From the NCBI RefSeq assembly GCF_000372465.1, contig NZ_AQUZ01000006.1:62001-126000 (forward strand): a stretch of 64,000 nucleotides of DNA. Reading direction: 5' to 3'. The DNA comes from Kribbella catacumbae DSM 19601 (lineage in GTDB: Bacteria; Actinomycetota; Actinomycetes; Propionibacteriales; Kribbellaceae). The position numbers were made by a program, and so were the translations under genes. Every line of letters starts with the position of its first letter. Within the stretch, counting starts at the first letter, position 1. Below the pieces are notes generated by a model that was given only the letters and a program-made list of their open reading frames with translations, made no database searches and was not told the DNA's origin. Below are positions 26,573-35,303 of this stretch, one piece after another.

Positions 26573-26681
26573 GGCTGTCCCGATCGACAGGACATAGTCG
26601 TCTACGTATATCCCTCCGCCCGCCTGAGCTACCCGCCAAACCCCACGATTCGGCGACTATGTCCTGTCGGTCGGGACAGCC
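26573..26681. repeat. Palindromic element, family P1, copy A
   Basis: 28-bp arms (26573-26600 and 26654-26681; GGCTGTCCCGATCGACAGGA... and its complement) with one mismatch, around a 53-nt loop. The arms match copies B and C at 38976 and 39983, but the loop is unrelated to theirs. It lies 54 bp beyond the stop of the PIG-L gene. Confidence 0.9.
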
Positions 26682-26734
26682 AGCCGGTCTGAGATGGTGG
26701 GCCAACTGGGTTCTGAGTGCGCGTGGGTGTAGTA

Positions 26735-27427
26735 CTAGGGGCCGGCGAGCTTGGTGACCTCGGGTGTGCGGGGGTTCGCGAAAGCGCAGGCTCGGGGATA
26801 GCCGGAGAGGCAGCCTCGCATTGTCATCAGGGCTGTGTAGTAGTCGATGTACCGGAAGCCGTAAGTCTCGCCCCGCGCGAAAGCCTGGTGGCGGATGGCG
26901 CTCACCCAGCGGTAGAACGCTTCGTCCGGGATCGGCACGTAGATGGACGGCTCGAAGCCCTCCATGTCCTCCCAGTTCTCCGCATGCAAGAACGTCTTCA
27001 CCGAATGCCGCGGCAGGTCCTGCTCCATCGGCAGCGCCGCCAGGAAGCGCGCCCTCTCGGCGAGTTTCGCGGTGTACTCGTGGTCGCGGTGGATGCTGTG
27101 CTTCCAGTGTGTGATGAGTGTGTCCGGCTGCTTCTCCCGGATGATCGAGGCCAGTTCGAAGGCGACCTCGTCGGTGTCCGGCAGGAAGCCGTCGCTGTGG
27201 TCGAGGGCGATGAAGTCGGCGCCGATCGCCGTCGCGAACGCCTCGCCTTCGGCCAGCTTCTGCACCTTGTACTCCGCCGGCGAGAGCCGGGGGTGGCCGC
27301 GCTCGCCATAGGTGAGGGCGACGATGGTCGCGTTCGCGCCCTCGAGCACGAGCTTGGCCAGGGTCGGTCCCGCGGTCAGGTCCATGTCGCCGATGTGTCC
27401 GCCGAAGGCGACCACCGATCTGTTCAT
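26735..27427 (-). CDS. PIG-L/LmbE family deacetylase
   Basis: 230 aa LmbE-like zinc N-deacetylase. The first metal motif is GGHIGDMD (H-x-x-D, in place of the usual HPDD) and the second is SIHRDHEYT (H-x-x-H). Such enzymes remove acetyl from GlcNAc-like groups or amides. It is the last gene of the operon starting at 32588, 28 bp after the permease, so it probably acts inside the cell on the imported sugar. Confidence 0.85.
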   Translation of the reverse strand: MNRSVVAFGGHIGDMDLTAGPTLAKLVLEGANATIVALTYGERGHPRLSPAEYKVQKLAEGEAFATAIGADFIALDHSDGFLPDTDEVAFELASIIREKQPDTLITHWKHSIHRDHEYTAKLAERARFLAALPMEQDLPRHSVKTFLHAENWEDMEGFEPSIYVPIPDEAFYRWVSAIRHQAFARGETYGFRYIDYYTALMTMRGCLSGYPRACAFANPRTPEVTKLAGP

Positions 27428-27455
27428 TGCAGGGATCTCCTTGCCGGGGTTGGGG

Positions 27456-28325
27456 CTATTTCAGGCCGCTGAGCACGACGCCGCGGACGTAGTACTTCTG
27501 GAAGACCAGGAAGACGGCCAGCACGGGCAGCGTGCTGATCACCAGGCCGGCCATCACGATCGGCATCGTCCGGTCCGGGTCGAGGAAGCTCTGCAGCAAC
27601 TGGATGCCGACCGGCAGCGTCTGCAGATCGGGGTCGGACGACGAGATGAGCAAGGTCCAGATGTACTCGTTCCACATGCCGATGAAGGTGATCAGCCCGA
27701 GGGTGATCGCCACCGGTTTGGTCTGCGGCAGCACGATCAGCCGCCAGATCTGCCACTGGTTCGCCCCGTCGATCCTGGCCGCCTCGAGCATCTCGTCGGG
27801 CAGCGAGACCATGAACTGGCGCATCAGGAAGATGCCGAAGCCGCTGACGGTGAACGGCAGGATCAGCGCCAGCAGGCTGGTAGTCAGCCCGCCGTCGCCG
27901 CCGCGGCCGAGCAGGTCGTTGCCGCCGGCCAGCGGCCAGTTGAGCATAATCAGGAAGGTCGGGATCAGCAGCAGGAACGGCGGCAGCATCATCGTGGCGA
28001 GGATGAACCGGAAGATCACGGCGCGACCGCGGAAGCGCAGCTTGGCCAGTGCGTAGCCGGCCATGCTGGAGGTGACCAGCACGCTCACGGTGACGCTGAT
28101 CGTGACGATCACGCTGTTGCGGAACAGCCGGACGAGTTCGAGCTGCTCGAAGGCGGCCCGGTAGTTGTCGAGGCTGAACGATTCGGGCAGCAGCTTGTAC
28201 GGGAGAACGCCGTATTCCCCCGCGCCCTTGAAGGAACTCATCACCATGTCGAGGAAGGGCATCACCATCGCGACGCCACCCAGAATGACCACCAGGTAGG
28301 CGAACCAGGGGAACCGGCGTCTCAT
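27456..28325 (-). CDS. Carbohydrate ABC transporter permease (MalG type)
   Basis: 289 aa, six membrane helices. The EAA loop EMLEAARIDGANQWQIWRL contacts the ATPase. The ATG start at 28325 overlaps the stop of the preceding permease (ATGA); the longer open frame running to 29321 is an antisense artefact of that gene. With the two upstream genes it forms a CUT1 sugar importer. No ATPase is encoded here, so a shared MsiK-like ATPase elsewhere is likely. Confidence 0.92.
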   Translation of the reverse strand: MRRRFPWFAYLVVILGGVAMVMPFLDMVMSSFKGAGEYGVLPYKLLPESFSLDNYRAAFEQLELVRLFRNSVIVTISVTVSVLVTSSMAGYALAKLRFRGRAVIFRFILATMMLPPFLLLIPTFLIMLNWPLAGGNDLLGRGGDGGLTTSLLALILPFTVSGFGIFLMRQFMVSLPDEMLEAARIDGANQWQIWRLIVLPQTKPVAITLGLITFIGMWNEYIWTLLISSSDPDLQTLPVGIQLLQSFLDPDRTMPIVMAGLVISTLPVLAVFLVFQKYYVRGVVLSGLK

Positions 28326-29266
28326 GAGGTCTCCTCCCCGCGCCGGCGGGCGACGTACAGCTGGAGCAGGGTGATCACCAGGATGACGACGAACAACACC
28401 ATCGCCATCGCGCTCGCAGTTCCCCATGCGCCGAACTTGAACGCCTGCTGGTACATCTCGAACGCCGCGACGTTGGTCGCGTTGACCGGCCCGCCGTCGG
28501 TTGTCATCACGATGATCAGCGCGAACGACTGCAGTCCGCCGATGAACTGGGTGATCAACACGAACAGCAGCGACGGCCTGAGCAGCGGCAAGGTGATCTG
28601 CCAGAACATCCGCCAGGTGTTCGCGCCGTCGACCTCGGCGGCCTCGTAGTACATCTCGGGGATGGACTTGAGGCCGGCAGTGAGGATCAGGACGGCGCCA
28701 CCGATCGAGGCCCAGGCATGGACGACTGTCACCGCTGGGAGGGCGTAGTTGGCGTCGGACAGGAAGCCGATGCTGTTCGCGCCGAGTTTGTTCAGGATGC
28801 CGTTGATCAGGCCGGCCGGCTGGTACATCATCTTCCAGACGTTGCCGATGGCCACCACCGTCGCGACCACCGGCAGGAAGTACAGGACCCGCCAGAAGCC
28901 CTGGAAGCTCAGCCTGTCGATGCAGTAGGCAACCAGTACGGAGCCGATGGTTGCCAAGGCCACCGAGCCGAAGGCGAACAACAGCGTGTTGACCAGGATC
29001 GGCTTGACGAAGGTCCCGTCGAAGCGGAGCACGTCGGAGAAGTTTTTCAGCCCGGCCCACTCGATCGTCCCGAGGTCGAAGCCACCCCAGTCGGAGAACG
29101 CCAGTACGACGGCGAACAGGAACGGGAGGATCAGGAAGATGCAGAAGAAGAGCAGCGACGGCGCGAGGAACAGGTACGCCGCCCGCCCTTCGCGGTGGAA
29201 GCCCTGACGGGCGGAGGCGGTCGCCCGAGGCGCCTCCGCCCGTAGGGTGCTCTCGGCGGTCGTCAC
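28322..29266 (-). CDS. Carbohydrate ABC transporter permease (MalF/UgpA type)
   Basis: 314 aa, six membrane helices after a cytoplasmic N-terminus; the EAA loop is EMYYEAAEVDGANTWRMFWQ. The GTG start overlaps the binding-protein stop (GTGA). Partner of the following permease in a CUT1 importer. Confidence 0.92.
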   Translation of the reverse strand: MTTAESTLRAEAPRATASARQGFHREGRAAYLFLAPSLLFFCIFLILPFLFAVVLAFSDWGGFDLGTIEWAGLKNFSDVLRFDGTFVKPILVNTLLFAFGSVALATIGSVLVAYCIDRLSFQGFWRVLYFLPVVATVVAIGNVWKMMYQPAGLINGILNKLGANSIGFLSDANYALPAVTVVHAWASIGGAVLILTAGLKSIPEMYYEAAEVDGANTWRMFWQITLPLLRPSLLFVLITQFIGGLQSFALIIVMTTDGGPVNATNVAAFEMYQQAFKFGAWGTASAMAMVLFVVILVITLLQLYVARRRGEETS

Positions 29267-30537
29267 TGTGGTTTGACGGCCTTGGCCGCTTGGGCGAGCG
29301 CCTCGTCGGGGCTCTTGCCATCGGACAGAACCGTCATGATCGAGTTATGCAGGGCCGTCTTGGCTTCGTACGCACCTGGCATGTTCGGCTCCGGCATCGC
29401 GTACTCCGCGGCGTCGTAGATCGGTACCAGGTTCGGGTCCTTCAGAGACTTCTTGAGCGTCGCGGCGTCAGCGGTGCGCGGCGGGATCAGGCCCATGTCC
29501 GCGAGGTACTGACCCATCCCCGTGACACCGCTGTCGGTCTGGTGATCGTTGAGCCAGGCAAGAAACTTCCATGCTTCCTCGGAATGCTTGCTGCGCTGGT
29601 TGACGCCCATGAAGAACCCGTACGCGAGCGACCCCTTGCTGCCGGCGGTCGGGCCGGGGATCGGCGCGACGCCGACGTCGGAGTACTTGCCGGCCATCTG
29701 CGTCTTCAGGCTGCCGACCCACCAGCCCGCCTGGATCGCCATCGCGACACCGCCACTGCGGAACTGCTTCACCGGTGAGATCGACGGATCGGTCGCCTTC
29801 GCCGCCGCCAGGTCGGCCTCCAGCCGCAGCGCCGACTTGCCCTGCGCGTTGTCGAACTGCGCCTTGCCGTCCGGCCCGAGGAAGGTACCGCCGGCCGAGT
29901 CGAGGAGCGACAGGAACGGATGGGCCGACTTGTTGTCGCCGTCCTGGATCAGGCTCAGGCCTTCGACCTGAACGTTGCCCTTGGCATCGCGCTTGGCGAC
30001 CTTCTTCGCGGTCTCCTGCAGTTCGGCCCAGGTCGCGGGCGGCTTGGTGACGCCGGCCGCGGCCAGGATCTTCTTGTTGTAGAAGAGTCCATACGTGTTC
30101 AGCTCGGTCGGGTAGCCAAGCAGGGTGCCACCAGTCGTGACAGCTCCCAGCGCGGCCGGGCTGTATTTCGAGTTGATGCCCTTGGCAACGTCATCCGGCA
30201 CCTTGGCGAGGACGTTCGCCTTCTGCAACTGACCGCCCCACAGACCGTAGGCGCTGACGATGTCGGCACCGCGACCGCCGGTCTGCCGAACCGTCAAGGT
30301 GGTGAGCAGGTCGTCGAACTTGACCACCTCGGACTTCACCTGGATGTCCGGGTTCTCCTTGTTCCATTGCTCGAGCATCTTGTCCAGCCCGTCCTTGGCC
30401 GGGTGGGAGCCGTAGTGGCTGAGCAGGGTGAGCTGGACCTTGCCGTCTCCACTCGCCCCCTCACCACCTGAGCACGCAGTACCGGACGCCAGCAGTCCCA
30501 GTACGACGGCCAGCCGGATGCCTTGAGTCATTCGCAT
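29263..30537 (-). CDS. Extracellular sugar-binding lipoprotein (family 1)
   Basis: 424 aa solute-binding protein. Signal peptide with lipidation Cys in LASGTACSGGEG; mature part with VQLTLLSHYGSHP, YGLFYNKKILAAAGVTKPP and AWKFLAWLNDHQT, typical of CUT1 binding proteins. It captures an oligosaccharide or amino sugar outside the cell. ATG 30537 lies 1 nt after the stop of the acetyltransferase gene. Confidence 0.92.
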   Translation of the reverse strand: MRMTQGIRLAVVLGLLASGTACSGGEGASGDGKVQLTLLSHYGSHPAKDGLDKMLEQWNKENPDIQVKSEVVKFDDLLTTLTVRQTGGRGADIVSAYGLWGGQLQKANVLAKVPDDVAKGINSKYSPAALGAVTTGGTLLGYPTELNTYGLFYNKKILAAAGVTKPPATWAELQETAKKVAKRDAKGNVQVEGLSLIQDGDNKSAHPFLSLLDSAGGTFLGPDGKAQFDNAQGKSALRLEADLAAAKATDPSISPVKQFRSGGVAMAIQAGWWVGSLKTQMAGKYSDVGVAPIPGPTAGSKGSLAYGFFMGVNQRSKHSEEAWKFLAWLNDHQTDSGVTGMGQYLADMGLIPPRTADAATLKKSLKDPNLVPIYDAAEYAMPEPNMPGAYEAKTALHNSIMTVLSDGKSPDEALAQAAKAVKPQ

Positions 30538-30538
30538 A

Positions 30539-31501
30539 TCAATCCTTCCCGTCGGCCGGGACCAGCGGGGCCCGGAGAATCGCGAACTTGCGGGTGATCG
30601 TGAAGCCGGTCTTCAGGTAGAGCTGTCCCGCGGCGGACTGCTCGCCGGTCCAAAGGAACCAGGCGCTGTGGGCGCCAAGGCCGGTCATCCGTTGCAGGGT
30701 CAGGTGGAGCAGGACCTTGCCGAGACCTGTGCCACGGCTGGCCGGCAGTACGCCGAACGGCCCGAAGCGCTCCGGCACGCCTTCATACGTGCCGTGCATC
30801 GCCCAGCCGAGCACGGTCCGGTCGGGCGCGAAGGCGACGACGATGCGGTCCAGCGGCAGCCCGGCCAGCACCGCCTCGCGAATCGCTCGGGCCCAGTCGG
30901 GGTTGAAGCCGGCCGCGACCGTGATGAGTTCCGTGAGCTCGTCGCCGGTCGGAGTACCGAAGCGGAAGCCGTCCGTCTCCAGCCGAGCGATGCGTTCGCG
31001 GACGTCGCCGGGAATCTGGTAGCCGACCAGGCTGCGATCCATCGCGACCGCCTCGTACTGCGTCTGGAAGCCGAGCTCCTCCGTCAGCGCGCGGGCCGCC
31101 GGGTTGCGCTGGGCGTCCAGGCCGGGCAGGAAGTAGTTCGGGGTGTAGGACGAGAAGAAGACCTCGGTACGCCGTTCGCTCGCGAGCCAGTCCATTGCCG
31201 CCGACAACAGTTCACGACCGATGCCGCGACCCTGGTGATCGGGATGCACGAAGAAGAAGGGGATCCAGCCGGTATCCGGTTCGAGGTCACCACCGGTCGC
31301 GGCGATCAGGCGACGTACCGCGTAGGCGGCGCCGACGACCTGACCGTTGTCCTCGGCAACCTGCAGTCCGGCCGGATCGAAGTTGCGGTCGAGCAGGATC
31401 AGATCGCGGAAGCGGTCGTAACCGATCGGGTCGGCGGGCGCGGCGGCGGTCCAGGCTTGAGCCAAGCGCGGCCCGTCCCCGACGGCGAAGGTGCGGATCA
31501 T
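30539..31501 (-). CDS. Tandem GNAT-family N-acetyltransferase
   Basis: 320 aa with two GNAT units. The first contains the acetyl-CoA loop VHPDHQGRGIGRELLSAA; the second contains VLPASRGTGLGKVLLHLTL. ATG 31501 overlaps the stop of the DUF1343 gene (ATGA). The substrate is unknown; in an operon for sugar uptake with a deacetylase, an amino sugar is a reasonable guess. Confidence 0.82.
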   Translation of the reverse strand: MIRTFAVGDGPRLAQAWTAAAPADPIGYDRFRDLILLDRNFDPAGLQVAEDNGQVVGAAYAVRRLIAATGGDLEPDTGWIPFFFVHPDHQGRGIGRELLSAAMDWLASERRTEVFFSSYTPNYFLPGLDAQRNPAARALTEELGFQTQYEAVAMDRSLVGYQIPGDVRERIARLETDGFRFGTPTGDELTELITVAAGFNPDWARAIREAVLAGLPLDRIVVAFAPDRTVLGWAMHGTYEGVPERFGPFGVLPASRGTGLGKVLLHLTLQRMTGLGAHSAWFLWTGEQSAAGQLYLKTGFTITRKFAILRAPLVPADGKD

Positions 31502-32588
31502 CCATTGACTCCTTCGTAGAGCAGCACGGCTGGGTCGAGCCACTCCCCTGGGTCCGTCAGCAGCTGCAGCGGGTCGTCGCCGGCGATGAGGGCCTTGCGC
31601 AACGAATCCGAGCCCCAGAGGCGATCCAGCTCCGGGCGGAACGCGAGCTCGCCGGAGTACAGATCGCGCAGGGTCCGGAGGATCACCAGGGCGGTACGAA
31701 CCGGCTCGAAGGCTTGGCGATCGAGCACATGCAGCTGTACGCCGGGCAGCACCTGGCCGGCGTACTTGCTGAAGACCGGCTGGAACCAAGTACTGCGGAA
31801 GGCCACACCGGGGAGATCGCAGACGCGCAGTGCGGGGACGAGTCGCCGATCGAAGAAGGGAGCACCGATGGTCTCGAACGGTCTTGTGGTGCCCCGGCCC
31901 TCGCTGACGTTGGTGCCTTCGAACAGGCCCATCCCGGGGTAGACGAGCGCCGTGTCCAGGGTCGGCATGTTGGGCGACGGCGGCACCCATGGCCAGTCGA
32001 GAGCACGTGTCCAGCCAGTCATCGGGATGACCTCGGCCTGGGGTGAGAAATGCCGCGCCAGTTCGCCAACGGTCAGGCCGTGGCGGATTGGGATCGGGGC
32101 CCGGCCGACAAAGCTCTCGAAGCCGGGCTGCAGCATCGGGCCTTCGACCTGACCCCCGAGGGGGTTCGGCCGGTCCAGGACGATGAACCGCCGGCCGGTT
32201 CCTAAAGACGCCTGAAGGCAGTCGTACATGGTCCAGATGTAGGTGTAGAACCGCGTACCGATGTCCTGGATGTCGAGATCAGTGCCTCGACCCCCGACTC
32301 CTCGATGAGCGCCTCGAGGCCGGCGCCTTGGCGGCGATAGGTGTCGAAGACCGGCAGCCCGGTCTCGGGGTCGGTGGTCGCGGGCTCGCTTTCGCCGGCT
32401 TGCGCGGTGCCGTTGAGGCCGTGCTCGGGCCCGAACAACGCGGTCAACCGGAGACCGGCGGCGAGGAAGGCCGAGGTCGTCGGTCGCAGGTCGCCGAGTA
32501 CGCCGGTGAAGTTGGTGACCAGTCCGAACTGGCCAGCGCCGGCCAGACCGGGGTCTTCGGCCAGTCGCTCCGCGCCCGTGCGCACCAT
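31498..32588 (-). pseudogene. DUF1343 (NamZ-like exo-N-acetylmuramidase family) gene with apparent frameshift
   Basis: The start at ATG 32588 (MVRTGAERLAEDPGLAGAG), preceded by GGAGG, encodes the family N-terminus (LVTNFTGVLGD, TALFGPEHGLNG, ETGLPVFDTY). At VEAL the frame breaks: adding one base between 32281 and 32280 restores DLDIQDIGTRFYTYIWTM and the remaining 260 residues to the stop at 31498 (PMTGWTRALDWPWVPPSPN, GMGLFEGTNVSEGRGTT). DUF1343 includes NamZ, which releases MurNAc from peptidoglycan fragments. It is either a recent inactivation or a one-base sequence error; everything downstream is intact. No obvious signal peptide. Confidence 0.75.
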
Positions 32589-32640
32589 CGTCCGCCTCCG
32601 CCCAGTGCCGGATCATGGATCATGTAGGAACTGGGTAGAA

Positions 32641-32691
32641 AACTTACCGATGTGTTTGCGTGAAGGTCAACAGGTTACCGGCAAACGTTTG
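32641..32691 (-). promoter_or_regulatory. Promoter and LacI-like operator of the amino-sugar operon
   Basis: On the minus strand TTGACC (32670-32665) and TAAGTT (32646-32641) are spaced by 18 bp upstream of the DUF1343 gene. Eleven bp further upstream is a perfect palindrome CAAACGTTTG (32682-32691), the core shape of many LacI-family operators. Both are predictions. Confidence 0.35.
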
Positions 32692-32713
32692 TCTGAGCAG
32701 GTTCGCGCAGCTT

Positions 32714-33478
32714 TCAGGCGAGGAACGGCGTGACCGCGGCGAGGAAGTCGTCCAGACGCTCGGCGTGGACCCAATGGCCGGCTTCGGGGATCTCGGCGTA
32801 CTGGACCTGCGGGAAGTAGCGCGAGATCGCGTCGCGGTGTTCCAGCCGGACGTAGTCGGACTTGCCGCCGAACACGAACAGCGTCGGGCCGGCGTACGAG
32901 CCGTTCTCGTCGGCAGGCCAGCCGGAGATGGCTGGCAGGGCGGCCTCGATGACTGGGAGGTTCGGGCGCCAGCGGGCGCCCTGGTCGTCGAGGATCAGGT
33001 TCTGCAAGAGGAATGCCCGGGTGCCGGGCGACTCGACCGCGCCGGCTAGTTGCGCGTCGACCTCGGCCCGACGCTGGATGTTGGAGAGGTCCGCGGTGCG
33101 CATCGCCTGGGCGTAGGCGACGAAGGCCGGCGGGTAGCTGACCGGCGCTGCGTCGACCACTACGAGACGGTCGACCACCTCGGGATGACGCAGCGCGGTC
33201 AGCATCGCGGTCTTGCCGCCCATCGAGTGCCCGACCAGCCCGACCGGGCCCACGCCGAGGTCGGAGATCGTCTCGACAACGTCCTGCGCCATCTCGGGAT
33301 AGCTCATCGTGTCGGTGTGCGGCGAGCTGCCGTGGTTGCGCAGGTCGAACGCGTACACCCGATGCGCCGACGCCAGCCGCCGCGCCGCCGTCATCCAGTT
33401 CCGCCCCGACCCGAACAACCCGTGCATGACGACGACCGGCGAACCGCTCTCGCCGTACGACGTGACTGGAAGCTTCAT
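32714..33478 (-). CDS. Alpha/beta hydrolase (YbfF/esterase-like)
   Basis: 254 aa. Oxyanion segment HGLFGSGRNW, nucleophile elbow GHSMGG, acid in GGKSDYVR and catalytic His in EAGHWVHAE. Resembles bacterial YbfF-type esterases that act on small acyl esters or acyl-CoA; the substrate is not known. ATG 33478 with GAAAGG upstream, 18 bp after the zinc-ribbon gene. Confidence 0.88.
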   Translation of the reverse strand: MKLPVTSYGESGSPVVVMHGLFGSGRNWMTAARRLASAHRVYAFDLRNHGSSPHTDTMSYPEMAQDVVETISDLGVGPVGLVGHSMGGKTAMLTALRHPEVVDRLVVVDAAPVSYPPAFVAYAQAMRTADLSNIQRRAEVDAQLAGAVESPGTRAFLLQNLILDDQGARWRPNLPVIEAALPAISGWPADENGSYAGPTLFVFGGKSDYVRLEHRDAISRYFPQVQYAEIPEAGHWVHAERLDDFLAAVTPFLA

Positions 33479-33496
33479 CAAGACCTTTCGCAGGGC

Positions 33497-33796
33497 TCAG
33501 CGGCGGCGTTGCCAGCAGGTGGTGTGCCAGTGGCGGCGCTCGTCCAGCGACTGCCCACCGCCGATCGCGGCGAGCAGGCTCGGCGTCTCCGGCCAGACGA
33601 CCACGTGCGGCATCGCCGGCAGGATCGTCTGGTCGCACCCCGGACACCGGTACGACTTGCCCGCCGCGGACCCACTGACCTGCCGAACCATCCAGGAGCC
33701 ATCGGATCGCGATTCCCGCACCTGATGCCCACCCAGCAACGGCCGGTCACTGACCGGCCGCGTGTGCTTGGAAGGCTTCTTCTTACGGGACACCAT
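33497..33796 (-). CDS. Small zinc-ribbon protein, conserved in actinobacteria
   Basis: 99 aa. A basic N-terminus (MVSRKKKPSKHTRP) is followed by a CxxC (SYRCPGCDQ), a His in MPHVV and a C-terminal RRHWHTTCW motif, consistent with one zinc site. The family is often labelled ATP/GTP-binding without evidence; I see no Walker motif. Start ATG 33796 (GTG 33793 possible). Lies in a same-strand run with the M28 peptidase and the hydrolase. Confidence 0.7.
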   Translation of the reverse strand: MVSRKKKPSKHTRPVSDRPLLGGHQVRESRSDGSWMVRQVSGSAAGKSYRCPGCDQTILPAMPHVVVWPETPSLLAAIGGGQSLDERRHWHTTCWQRRR

Positions 33797-33827
33797 GGCA
33801 GGCCAAGCGTATCGGCCTGCCAAACTC

Positions 33828-35219
33828 TCAGATCCGCCGGGCGAGGGCGTAAGCCGCTGTGCCGATGAGTTCCATCGAGACTTGGAGGCGTTCGAGGCTG
33901 ACGTTCTTGGCGATGGTGTCTTCGGGTGAGTGGTACGGCGGTTCGAGTAGTGCCGGGGACGCCTCGCCGCGCCAGGAGAAGTTGGCGGCGGCGATGCCGA
34001 CTTCCTGGAACGACTGGTGGTCGCTGGCGCCACGGAGTACTGGCCCGACCATCTGGGGGTCGTAGCCAAGACGCTGACCAGAAGCCCGTACTGCGTTCGT
34101 CGCCGCGTTCGCGAGACCGTCGAAGGACAGCAGCCAATAGACGATCGCCGGGTCCCAGCTCGTCGCCACCATGTCGTTCTGGAAGACGGCCCGGTAGCGA
34201 TCGCGCTGGTCCTGCGCCAACTGCCTGACGTGATAGCGCGACCCGACGAGCCCCTGCTCCTCCGCGCCCCAGAACGCGAACCGCAGCGTCGCCTCGGTCG
34301 GATACTTGCTCAGCACCCGGGCGATCTCGAGCGTCAGCACCGTGCCCGACCCGTCGTCGTTGGCACCCGGTGCGCCAGTCACCGTGTCGTAGTGGCCGCT
34401 CACCATCACGATCGGCGGGTTGGCGCCCTTGCCTGGACGTTCGCCGATCACGTTGTTGGAGACCAGGCCGCGATGCGCCGCAGTACTGATTGTCAGAGGC
34501 AACGACGTGACGACAGCCAGCGCCTCACGCAGCAACCGCTTCTGCACCTGCGCGACTCCGATCACCGGGATCGGCGCCGCAGTCAAACCACTAGGCGCGT
34601 ACGCCGATGCGCGGCGCGGGAAGACCAGATCAGCCGGCAGCAGTACGACGGCGACCGCGCCGCGAGCAGCCGCCTCGGCCACAAACCCAGGACGCGCGGC
34701 CAGGTTGTCGTCCGCGAGCACCACGGCACCTGCGACATCAGCCGGCCAGACAGGCGCCGTCGCCGGGCCGACATCGCGAGCCGGGCCGGTCACGCTGACG
34801 TCGAGCTTGCCGCCAGGCGCAGCACCGGCCTGCCAGCAGATGTCGTCGGGCAGCAGGTTGCGCGGGTCACCGATCTGGGCCAGGAACTTGTCGGTCACCG
34901 GGAACGGCTCGTACCGCGTCTGGTAGCCGTAACTCCGGAGTTGCCCGGCGAGGTAGTCGGCTGCGCGCTTCTCGCTCGCAGTACCGCCGATTCGCGGGCC
35001 GATGTCCTCGGTCAGTACCTGGAGGTGGCGCAGGGCACGCTCCGACGACAACCGCGACACGATGTGCCGGTCATCCCGGTCCAGCGTCGGCGGCCGTACT
35101 GCGCCCGGCCGCTGGTCGTCAACGGCCCAAGCGGGGGCGGCGGGTAGGGCCGTGGCGGCAGTGACACCGGCGACGGCGCCGAGCAGGCCTCGACGACTCA
35201 TGCGGGACGTTTCGGACAT
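33828..35219 (-). CDS. Tat-exported M28 aminopeptidase with PA domain
   Basis: 463 aa. Tat signal (RMSRRGLLGAVAGVTAATAL, cleavage near AWA), a PA-like insert (about 120-220) and an M28 catalytic domain. Zinc-site pieces: VSGHYDTVTG, GANDDGSGT, FWGAEEQGLVGS (general-base Glu) and YHSPEDT near the C-terminus. A secreted di-zinc aminopeptidase. Confidence 0.88.
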   Translation of the reverse strand: MSETSRMSRRGLLGAVAGVTAATALPAAPAWAVDDQRPGAVRPPTLDRDDRHIVSRLSSERALRHLQVLTEDIGPRIGGTASEKRAADYLAGQLRSYGYQTRYEPFPVTDKFLAQIGDPRNLLPDDICWQAGAAPGGKLDVSVTGPARDVGPATAPVWPADVAGAVVLADDNLAARPGFVAEAAARGAVAVVLLPADLVFPRRASAYAPSGLTAAPIPVIGVAQVQKRLLREALAVVTSLPLTISTAAHRGLVSNNVIGERPGKGANPPIVMVSGHYDTVTGAPGANDDGSGTVLTLEIARVLSKYPTEATLRFAFWGAEEQGLVGSRYHVRQLAQDQRDRYRAVFQNDMVATSWDPAIVYWLLSFDGLANAATNAVRASGQRLGYDPQMVGPVLRGASDHQSFQEVGIAAANFSWRGEASPALLEPPYHSPEDTIAKNVSLERLQVSMELIGTAAYALARRI

Positions 35220-35240
35220 GGCTGGGTCTCCTCACACGCA

Positions 35241-35287
35241 AGCGGCCCCGAGACGATCGACCGTAGCCGATACCGTCCGGGGCCGCT
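35241..35287 (-). terminator. Terminator of the desaturase gene
   Basis: Perfect 10-bp arms AGCGGCCCCG (35241-35250) and CGGGGCCGCT (35278-35287), 17 bp beyond the desaturase stop. The 27-nt loop is long for an intrinsic terminator. Confidence 0.55.
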
Positions 35288-35303
35288 GCTCTACGCGGAG
35301 TGG

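Noticed and set aside
28326..29321. Long N-terminal extension of the second permease open frame.
   Set aside because: It is a shadow frame of the overlapping first permease; the ATGA overlap at 28325 gives a normal-length protein.
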